This document shows, piece after piece, positions 1 through 7,480 of a DNA stretch of 64,000 nt (its first letter is position 1; each line of letters begins with the position of its first letter). Below the pieces are notes generated by a model, which was not told where the DNA came from, searched no databases, and saw only the letters and a list, made by a program, of their open reading frames with translations. The DNA comes from JALYUA01 sp038239305 (GTDB taxonomy: Bacteria; Acidobacteriota; Thermoanaerobaculia; UBA5066; Gp7-AA6), in assembly GCA_038239305.1 (NCBI GenBank), contig JBBSEW010000009.1, forward strand, positions 12,586-76,585, given 5' to 3'. The position numbers were made by a program, and so were the translations under genes.

Positions 1-1
1 A

Positions 2-574
2 GAGCGTCGCACCGGCGGACTCCAGCGCGGGTCCGACAGCGTCGTGAAAAACGCAGATGGAGTAAGTCTTCAGGTCGTTGTCAACGGTCAGAGTGGGCGA
101 AAAAGCATGGAACGCACGCTGGATTCCCGGGGTTCCAGACGTTGAAATGGAGAAAATCGTAGTCCCGGTACTCGTGGAAAGGTCGTTCCGGTTCACCTCC
201 GTGGTGATGTCGTTCGATGCATCGGTATCGTTGTTCCACGTCGTGATGCCGTAGACAAGCGCTCCTGCGGGGAGGTGGACGTCAACGCAGGTCGCCGTGT
301 TCGCTCCGCCGAACCTGAAACCCCAACCCGAACCTTCCGCGATATGCGACCACTCGCCGTCTTCCAAGGGGGTGAATCCGACCAGCGGATAATTTATCTC
401 AATGAAATCTTGCGTCCCATACGTATTCGGTGTGGGCGAGGCGGCGACGGGACCGGGGAGTTCGGGAGTGACCTTATGCGCTGCTCCTGGAGCTCCTGTC
501 ACCGTCTGGGCGAGTGCAGGAACGGCGACACATGCTCCGAGTAGAAAAACTCCGATGGATGCCTTTTTTTTCAT
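2..574 (-). CDS. Secreted beta-rich protein, C-terminus cut by window edge
   Basis: An open frame of 191 codons begins at the ATG at 574 and runs off the left edge, so the C-terminus is missing. GGAGG lies four bases before the start. The first ~21 residues (three lysines, then a hydrophobic core ending in VPALA) look like a Sec signal peptide. The mature part is rich in Ser, Thr, Asn and Gly, as expected for an extracellular beta sandwich. The stretch LPAGALVYGITTWNNDTD closely matches LPTGALVVSIKTYFFDTD in the next gene downstream, so the two are probably paralogues. The neighbour ends in an SLH-like module, and this one may too, but that part lies outside the window. The function is unknown. 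Confidence 0.75.
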   Translation of the reverse strand, partial: MKKKASIGVFLLGACVAVPALAQTVTGAPGAAHKVTPELPGPVAASPTPNTYGTQDFIEINYPLVGFTPLEDGEWSHIAEGSGWGFRFGGANTATCVDVHLPAGALVYGITTWNNDTDASNDITTEVNRNDLSTSTGTTIFSISTSGTPGIQRAFHAFSPTLTVDNDLKTYSICVFHDAVGPALESAGATL

Positions 575-697
575 ACATCCTCCGATTGTGGTTTTCGGAC
601 AGGGCTCACTACCTCTGAGGCTCTGACCGACATTGCCAGTGAAATTTTGATCAAAGGTAGCACAGTCGCGGCCGATCCTACCCGCCGCCGCGAAGGC

Positions 698-1483
698 TCA
701 GTTCGGAAACTGGAGCCCGAGCGCGACGGAGAGAAAGACCGCCATCTGCCCGCGCGTCACGGCCTGGTCCGGGCAGAAATTACCTCCACCGCAGCCCGCC
801 GTGACGCCCGATGCGTACAGGGCTTCGACGAACCGATGCTGAGGGTTGCCGACGGGAACGTCCGCAAACGTTGCCGTGGCCGGCGCGGGACTGACCTGGA
901 GCCGGTAGCTGATTTCGATTTTCTGGATCGCCATCGTCGTGCTCGCGGTTTTGGTCAGGCTCGCCAGAATCGCATACGTTCCGTTGGAGTTGTCTATCGG
1001 AAAGGGAGAGCCCAGAGTCGTCGTGGACGACGTGAACCCCGAGCTGACGATGCCGGGGCTGAGAGCCTGGATCAATTGCAGAGCTCCGCCATTCGTGGTC
1101 CGGAAAAAATCCATGGTCAGCGCCGTCGTGGCGTCGGTGTCGAAGAAGTACGTCTTGATGGAGACGACGAGGGCGCCCGTGGGAAGGTGAACCGGAAACC
1201 CGATCGCTCCCTTGGCGGTCGTGGAAGTCGGCTGGACCATGTCGCAATTGGCGGCCTTCGCGGGAAGCAAAGGGTCCCGAAAGGTTGCGTCGCAGGGCCC
1301 GAGCGACAGCAGGTTCGTGAAAGTCGTGCCGTAGTCGGGCGAAGTCGAGACGCGATCTGCCAGGGGAATCGCCTCGACGCGGGTGCCGCCGATCGCACTC
1401 TCTGGCGCCTGACCGGAAGCCGAAATCGACGCCAGGCTCCCGAGCATGAGAAATACCGACACGAGTGTTCCTCGAGTGCGCAT
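698..1483 (-). CDS. Secreted beta-rich protein with one C-terminal SLH-like module
   Basis: This 261-residue protein starts with a signal peptide (MRTRGTLVSVFLMLG, cut near ISASGQA). Residues ~45-200 form a Ser/Thr-rich beta domain that includes LPTGALVVSIKTYFFDTD, shared with the partial gene to its left. The last ~55 residues are one divergent SLH module: ATFADVPVGNPQHRFVEAL, then GVTAGCGGGNFCP, then VTRGQMAVFL. The other SLH proteins in the window have three modules. By analogy with SLH domains the module may hold the protein at the cell surface. No catalytic motif was seen, so the function of the beta domain is unknown. Confidence 0.85.
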   Translation of the reverse strand: MRTRGTLVSVFLMLGSLASISASGQAPESAIGGTRVEAIPLADRVSTSPDYGTTFTNLLSLGPCDATFRDPLLPAKAANCDMVQPTSTTAKGAIGFPVHLPTGALVVSIKTYFFDTDATTALTMDFFRTTNGGALQLIQALSPGIVSSGFTSSTTTLGSPFPIDNSNGTYAILASLTKTASTTMAIQKIEISYRLQVSPAPATATFADVPVGNPQHRFVEALYASGVTAGCGGGNFCPDQAVTRGQMAVFLSVALGLQFPN

Positions 1484-1824
1484 CCTGGCTCCCTTTGGTT
1501 AACGGGGTTTGGCAGAAATCCGGCAGAAATGCCGGACACCGGCGGTCGCCGCGTCTGCGGAAATTCATGCCAGCATACCTTCTTCCCGGGAAGGCGGGTC
1601 CGGAAGGCGAGTCTGGAAGTCGAGGCGGGTCGGCGCGTGTTGTCGGTCCTCAACGCGCGAATGACCATCCTGTAGAGCCCCCGCTGGCTCCCGCGAAATT
1701 GCCGGCGTCTTCCGGGCAGGAGAGAATCGACCGACTCGGCCCCTCCCGGAATTGTGCGCTCGGCGCTTTGAATGGATCCGGTGCGCCGGCATGCGGCATA
1801 CGCCATGCGAAAGGAAGAGAACCC
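1484..1824. other. Intergenic region between divergent genes
   Basis: This ~340-base stretch separates the leftward secreted protein gene from the rightward small anchored protein gene, so it should hold the promoters for both. I see no convincing coding frame, hairpin terminator or repeat in it. No clear -35/-10 pair could be picked by eye. Confidence 0.4.
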
Positions 1825-2412
1825 ATGAACTCCACGGACCGCCTCGAAGCCCTCGAGAATCGGATGAACGGGCTCGCGCGGGAGGTCGTCTGGCACCGGC
1901 GCGCCTGGGGAGCTGTTCTCGTCGCGGTCATGGCGGCCCTGACAGTGGGCGCCGGATCGTCGAAGCCGGAGAAGGAAATCCTGGCGAACCGGTTCACGCT
2001 GACGGACGCTTCCGGTGCCGTCCGCGGCCGGCTCGGCGTCGAACCGGACGGATCGACGGCACTTCGCCTTTCGGATTCGCAGGGAACGGAGCGCATGACG
2101 GCGTCGGTCTCGCAGGCGGGATCCTCGCTCAGCCTGTTCGAACGCGACCGCAAGATCGCCGCGAAGCTCGTGGTGGAAGGAAGCGTGCCCCGGCTCGCCC
2201 TCTCGGATCACAGCGGCGGCGACCGCCTCTGGGTGGCCCTGCGGCTCGGATCGCCCGCGATTCAGTTCATCGGAGCCGACGGCGTGCCACGCAGCGGGTT
2301 CGCGACAATGAACGACGACTCGGGCGTGGCGGTCATCTCCGGAATCACGTCCGGAACTCCCGGCCTCGTCCTCTATGACAAGAGCCGCAAGATCGTCTGG
2401 TCCGCGCCTTGA
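1825..2412 (+). CDS. Small membrane-anchored protein of unknown function
   Basis: The ATG at 1825 is preceded by a purine-rich AAGGAAGAGA and gives 195 residues. The frame is open further upstream, but that part reads like non-coding sequence. Residues ~1-22 are charged and helical (NSTDRLEALENRMNGL), and residues ~28-45 form one transmembrane segment (WGAVLVAVMAALTVGA). The rest is a series of short beta-type repeats such as FTLTDASGAVRGRLGV, LRLSDSQGTERMTASV and LALSDHSGGDRLWVAL. This looks like a signal-anchored protein with an exported repeat domain. I recognise no characterised family. It lies 54 bases before the large glycosyltransferase gene. Confidence 0.75.
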   Translation: MNSTDRLEALENRMNGLAREVVWHRRAWGAVLVAVMAALTVGAGSSKPEKEILANRFTLTDASGAVRGRLGVEPDGSTALRLSDSQGTERMTASVSQAGSSLSLFERDRKIAAKLVVEGSVPRLALSDHSGGDRLWVALRLGSPAIQFIGADGVPRSGFATMNDDSGVAVISGITSGTPGLVLYDKSRKIVWSAP

Positions 2413-2466
2413 GGGCCCGCTCGAGGGAGGCTGCGGCGGCTCTCCCGACGTGGTAGAACCGACCGA

Positions 2467-5400
2467 GTGAAACGGATTCTCATCGCGGGCTATTACGGCT
2501 TCCGCAACACCGGCGACGAGGCGATCCTCGCCTCCATGCTCGCCGACCTCCGCGCGAGCGCTTCGGACTCTGATGTCATCGTCGTTTCGGGCGATCCGGC
2601 GGCGACGGCACGCGACCATCGGATCCCGTCGCTCCTTTTTACCGACATCCCGGCGCTGCTCGCGGCCGCGGAAAAATCCGACCTGATCATCCTCGGCGGC
2701 GGGGGAATCTTCCACGACTTCTGGCCCTTCGATCCGGACGCCCTCCTCTCCTCCGCGCACGGCGGGCTCTCCTTCTTCTCCGGTATCGCGCTGCTGGCGG
2801 CGCTCTTCGGCAAGCCGCTCGCGATCTGGGGCGTGGGTGTCGGACCCCTCGACACCGAGAACGGACGCCTCTTCACGCGCGCCGCCTTCCGGCAGGCGTC
2901 GGTCGCGACCGTCCGCGATGCCGAGTCGAAGGAAGCGCTCGCACGCGCGGGGCTCGACGTCTCGAACGTCGTGGTCGCGGCCGATCCCGCGTTCCGCCTG
3001 CCCGCGACGCGCAGCCATGAGACTCCGGCGCCGCGCTCCGGGCCGCGACTCGGTATCGCGATCCGCAACTGGGATCAGGGTGTCGTTCCCGACGCCTGGG
3101 AGAACGCCGTGACCGGCGGAATCGACGCGTTTCTCGAGCGTCATCCGGGCTCGGATGCAGTCTTCTTTCCATTCCAGGATCTGCCGTCGGGCGTGCTCGA
3201 CGACGTCGCGGTCGCCGAGCGCGTGCGATCCGCTCTTCGTCACCGCGACCGGACGCGCATCGAGGACGCGACGCTCGCGCCCGAGGAAAAGGCCGCCCGG
3301 ATCGCCGCCTGCGACCTCTTTCTCGGCATGCGGCTGCACGCCGTCCTGTTCGGCGTGCGAGCTGGAGTTCCGACCGTGCCGATCGTCTATGACCGGAAGG
3401 TCGCCAATCTCGTCGCGGAAGTCGGGCTCGCCTCGTTCGCATTCACACCCGCGTCCGTCGAGTCGGCCGCTCTCGCGGAACGCCTCGACGCGGCGCTCGC
3501 CCAAAAGGCATCGATCTCCGCGAGCCTGGAGGCTCACGCCGTCCGGCTCGCGGAACGCGCCGGCGAGAGCACTCGTCTCGCGGTCAGTCTCCTCACGTCG
3601 CCGCCCCGGGAACGCCTGGTCTCGGAAGAGATGCTTTCGCTCATGCGGCGCGCTTCGATCGCGCGTGCCCGGACGGCGTCTTCAACAGCTGCGCCGACGC
3701 ACTCCGAAGCGCTTCCGTCCGCATCGCACGCGTGGCCGGCGGTTCCCGACTCCCGGGGTGCCGACGTCCTCTGCCTCCCCGTCATCGACTGGGGTTTCCG
3801 GTTTCAGAGGCCTCAGCAGCTGCTCTCGCAATTCGCGGATGACGGCCACCGCGTTTTCTCCGTCCGCACCGCGTTTCTCGGCCTCGACCGCGATCCGGTG
3901 CTCGAGCCGCGCCGGGACGGCGTCTTCGAGCTCGCGGTCGCCGGCGAGGCCCGGCACGACATCTACAGTCAGACTCTCGAAGGGGAAAACCTCGAGCAGG
4001 CGCTCGCCGGAATCGAAGTCCTGCGGGAGCGCTGCGGAATTGTCGAGGCGATCTGTATCGTGCAGTATCCGTCCTGGGAGCCTCTCGCGCGGGAGCTCGC
4101 CGTGCGATACGGCTGGAAGATCGTGTACGACTGCCTCGATGAGCACACGGGGTTCGGCACGCACGGGCAGTCGACGGGGGGAGACGAAGCGCGTCTCGTC
4201 CGCGAGAGCGATCTCGTCGTGGCGACTTCGAGCCGGCTCGTCGAGAGGCTCCAGCAAGCGCGTCCGGACGTCCGGCGCCTTCCGAACGCGGCGGACTACG
4301 CTCGATTCGGATCGCTTCCGGACCGCGCCGGAAGCCCGCTCGCGGCGCTTCCACGTCCCGTCGTCGGCTACTACGGCGCGATCTCGTCCTGGTTCGACAC
4401 CGAAGCCGTTCGCCTCGCGGCGAATCGCCATCCCGACTGGTCGTTCGTCCTGATCGGCGACACGCGAGGCTCCTCCCTCGAACCCCTCGACGGACTCCCG
4501 AACGTCCATCGGACGGGAGAAGTCGAGTACGAGGCTCTTCCGTCGTTCGCCGCCGCGTTCGACGTCTGCACGATCCCGTTCGCGCGAACGCCGCTGACCG
4601 AGGCGACGGATCCCGTCAAGCTCTACGAATACCTGGCGACGGGCAAGCCGGTCGTGGCGCGGCGGCTCCCCGAGATCGAGCCGTTCGCCGAAGTCCTCCG
4701 CCTGTACGAGACACCCGAAGAGTTCGTATTCGCGCTGGAAGCGAGCGTCGCCGAACAGGATCCCGCGGGGGCCGCCCGGCGCCGGCAGATCGCCGAGGCG
4801 AACACCTGGGCGCACCGGTATCGGAAGCTCATGGGGTGGATTTCCGCGCTCCCCAACCGGGCGCCGCGCGCGCCGGCCGCCGCCGCGCTTACGGACGAAT
4901 CGGATCCATCGGCCGAGCGGCGCGGCACCGTCGCCCGCCTGCAGGAGTCGGTCGCGGCGCGCTCGCGCGAGATCCGCCGCCTGAACGAGCAGGTGGCGTC
5001 GCAAACGAAGGGGATCGAATTCCTCCGCGCCGAAGTCGCGGGGCGCGACGCTCACATCGAGGAGCTGACCCGCCGGGCGATCGATCTCCAGAAGCAGATT
5101 ACCGAGGGCCACGGATTCGTCGAGGCGCTGACCGCCGAGCGCCAGGCCACCGTCGGCGCTTTGAACGTCGAGCTCGACCGCGTGATCGTCGAATCCAACC
5201 TTCGCCGGGGCTACCTCGAGCACGCGAACGCGGAGCTCGATCGGTGGGAGCGCTCGGTCTTCGGTGGAATGCGGCGGGCCGCGAGAAAAGCCCGGCGAGC
5301 TCCCGGTGCCGCCCGCCGCCGCCTCGGAAAAAAGACGGCTCCCGGCACCCTCGCGTACGAGGTCGGCACGAAGGTCCTCCCCCGCGGGGTCGCGCGATGG

Positions 5401-7410
5401 CTGCGGCGGTCCGTCGCTCCCGTGGCGCAGCCGCAACGATTCGTCGAGATCCCGGCGGCGGCTGCGGAAACGCTACCGGACCCGGGAGGCCTTCCTCCCG
5501 CTCCGGCGGGCAAGCCCGACGTCGTCATCCTCTCGATCATCGACTGGGATTTCCGGTTCCAGCGCCCTCAGCAGCTCGCGACCCAGTTCGGCCGCCACGG
5601 CCACCGCGTCTTCTATCTCTCCACCTCGCGATTCGGCGCGCCGGACGGACCCGCGTGGCAGCTCACGAGAAAGGCTCCGAACGTCGCCGAGCTCGTCGTC
5701 CGCACGCGCCGGCCCCTGGACATCTACGCCGGCCGGCTCGAGGCCCAGGACCTCGACGCCCTCGAAGAAACTTTCCGCCGGCTGGCGGCCGATCTCGCGA
5801 TGGGCGATGTCGTCTGTCTCGTGCAGATTCCGTTCTGGGCGCCATTCGCGCTGCGGATGGGCCGCGAGCATGGCTGGACGGTCGGTTACGACTGCATGGA
5901 TGAATGGACGAATTTCCCGGGGTTCGGAGCGGACGTTCTCGCCCTCGAGGAAGGGCTCGTTCACGACGCGGACCTCACGATCGTGTCCGCCGACAAGCTC
6001 GTCGACAAGTGGAACGAGAAGGCGCCGCGCCTGACCCTCGCCCGCAACGGGATCGACGCGGAGCACTACCGATCCCGCTACGCGGAGAACGATCTTCTCG
6101 GAGGGATCGCCCGCCCGGTGATCGGGTATTACGGCGCCCTCGCTTCGTGGGTCGACGTGCCGCTCCTGGAGAGGATCGCGCGCAACCATCCCGACGGAAC
6201 GGTCGTTCTCGCCGGCGGACACTTCGACGTGGACCTCTCCCCCCTCGAGCGGCTGAAGAACGTGCGACTGCTCGGGCAGCGCCCCTACGACGAAATGCCG
6301 CTCCTCCTCTGGAACTTCGACGCGTGCATCATTCCTTTCCTCGTCAACGACATCACCGAGGCGACCAATCCGGTCAAGTTCTACGAATATCTCTTCGGTG
6401 GAAAGCCCGTCGTCTCCCCGGCGCTGACGGAGCTGCTTCCCTTCGAGCACCTCGCCTATCTCGCGCGCGGCCACGACGATTTCCTGGCTCAGCTCGATCG
6501 CGCGCTCGCCGAGCCTGCCGACGACCCACGCCGCGCGGGCCGCCGCCGCATCGCCGAGGACAACGACTGGTCGCGCCGCTACGAGTCCATCGAAGAAGGA
6601 ATTCGGGAAACCTTTCCTCTCGTATCGCTCGTCATCGTTTCCTATGGCGGGCTGGAGCTGACGCAGGCCTGCCTCGACTCCGTGCTCGGCCGCGAGACCT
6701 GGCCGAACTTCGAGGTCATCGCGGTGGACAACGCATCTCCGGACACGACTCCCGCGTACCTTGCCGCCCTTTCGGCGCGCGAGCCCCGCCTGCGCTGCAT
6801 TTTCAACGCCGACAACCGGGGATTCGCGGCCGCCAACAACCAGGGGATCGCGCAATCGCGCGGAGAGTTCGTGATTCTCCTGAACAACGACACCGTGGTC
6901 CCCCCCGGGATGATCGGGCGCCTCGTCCGCCATCTCCGGAGAGACCCTCGGCTCGGCATCCTCTGCCCCACGACCAACTTCTGCGGAAACGAAGCGAAGG
7001 TGGACGCGGGATACGCGCAGATGAGCGAAATGCCGGCCTTTGCGGCGCGGCGCGCGGATCAGTTTCGCGGCAGAGTGTTCGACATCGCGGTCGCCGCCAT
7101 GTACTGCGTGGCGCTTCGCCGCAAGGTGCTCGAGGAGATCGGGCCGCTCGACGAGACCTACGGCGTCGGCATGTTCGAGGACGACGACTTCGCGATCCGC
7201 GCGCGAAATGCGGGCTACCGCGTCGCCTGCGCCGAGGACGCGTACGTCCACCATGTCGGACAGGGATCCTTCCGCAAGCTCTCGCCCGCCGAGTACGAGG
7301 AGCTCTGGAAGAAAAACCAGGCATACTTCGAGAAGAAGTGGGGACTGCGGTGGAAGGCGCACAACCTGCGCGAAGGAGTGGCGCCCCTCGAGCGGGGGCT
7401 CGGAGCCTGA
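2467..7410 (+). CDS. CsaB-like polysaccharide pyruvyl transferase fused to three glycosyltransferases
   Basis: This 1647-residue protein starts at a GTG. Residues ~1-380 match the polysaccharide pyruvyl transferase/CsaB family (RILIAGYYGFRNTGDEAIL, a GGGGIFHDF loop, LFLGMRLHAVLFG). Residues ~433-790 and ~1017-1381 are two similar GT-B-type glycosyltransferase units, each with an RFQRPQQL motif, a YDC(L/M)DE motif and a C-terminal PVKxYEYL motif. Residues ~815-921 are a charged coiled coil. Residues ~1382-1647 are a GT2 glycosyltransferase (VDNASPDTT, NADNRGFAAANNQGI, LLNNDTVVPPG). CsaB enzymes add ketal-linked pyruvate to the cell-wall glycan that binds SLH domains in Gram-positive bacteria. 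A role in making a pyruvylated surface glycan here is inferred. Separate enzymes are the norm, so this fusion is unusual. Confidence 0.85.
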   Translation: MKRILIAGYYGFRNTGDEAILASMLADLRASASDSDVIVVSGDPAATARDHRIPSLLFTDIPALLAAAEKSDLIILGGGGIFHDFWPFDPDALLSSAHGGLSFFSGIALLAALFGKPLAIWGVGVGPLDTENGRLFTRAAFRQASVATVRDAESKEALARAGLDVSNVVVAADPAFRLPATRSHETPAPRSGPRLGIAIRNWDQGVVPDAWENAVTGGIDAFLERHPGSDAVFFPFQDLPSGVLDDVAVAERVRSALRHRDRTRIEDATLAPEEKAARIAACDLFLGMRLHAVLFGVRAGVPTVPIVYDRKVANLVAEVGLASFAFTPASVESAALAERLDAALAQKASISASLEAHAVRLAERAGESTRLAVSLLTSPPRERLVSEEMLSLMRRASIARARTASSTAAPTHSEALPSASHAWPAVPDSRGADVLCLPVIDWGFRFQRPQQLLSQFADDGHRVFSVRTAFLGLDRDPVLEPRRDGVFELAVAGEARHDIYSQTLEGENLEQALAGIEVLRERCGIVEAICIVQYPSWEPLARELAVRYGWKIVYDCLDEHTGFGTHGQSTGGDEARLVRESDLVVATSSRLVERLQQARPDVRRLPNAADYARFGSLPDRAGSPLAALPRPVVGYYGAISSWFDTEAVRLAANRHPDWSFVLIGDTRGSSLEPLDGLPNVHRTGEVEYEALPSFAAAFDVCTIPFARTPLTEATDPVKLYEYLATGKPVVARRLPEIEPFAEVLRLYETPEEFVFALEASVAEQDPAGAARRRQIAEANTWAHRYRKLMGWISALPNRAPRAPAAAALTDESDPSAERRGTVARLQESVAARSREIRRLNEQVASQTKGIEFLRAEVAGRDAHIEELTRRAIDLQKQITEGHGFVEALTAERQATVGALNVELDRVIVESNLRRGYLEHANAELDRWERSVFGGMRRAARKARRAPGAARRRLGKKTAPGTLAYEVGTKVLPRGVARWLRRSVAPVAQPQRFVEIPAAAAETLPDPGGLPPAPAGKPDVVILSIIDWDFRFQRPQQLATQFGRHGHRVFYLSTSRFGAPDGPAWQLTRKAPNVAELVVRTRRPLDIYAGRLEAQDLDALEETFRRLAADLAMGDVVCLVQIPFWAPFALRMGREHGWTVGYDCMDEWTNFPGFGADVLALEEGLVHDADLTIVSADKLVDKWNEKAPRLTLARNGIDAEHYRSRYAENDLLGGIARPVIGYYGALASWVDVPLLERIARNHPDGTVVLAGGHFDVDLSPLERLKNVRLLGQRPYDEMPLLLWNFDACIIPFLVNDITEATNPVKFYEYLFGGKPVVSPALTELLPFEHLAYLARGHDDFLAQLDRALAEPADDPRRAGRRRIAEDNDWSRRYESIEEGIRETFPLVSLVIVSYGGLELTQACLDSVLGRETWPNFEVIAVDNASPDTTPAYLAALSAREPRLRCIFNADNRGFAAANNQGIAQSRGEFVILLNNDTVVPPGMIGRLVRHLRRDPRLGILCPTTNFCGNEAKVDAGYAQMSEMPAFAARRADQFRGRVFDIAVAAMYCVALRRKVLEEIGPLDETYGVGMFEDDDFAIRARNAGYRVACAEDAYVHHVGQGSFRKLSPAEYEELWKKNQAYFEKKWGLRWKAHNLREGVAPLERGLGA

Positions 7411-7480
7411 GCCGCCCCTTCCTCTGCGGCGGCGCCCCGGCCGGGTCGCCTCCCCATCGGGCCTTGCGAGACGAACGCTC

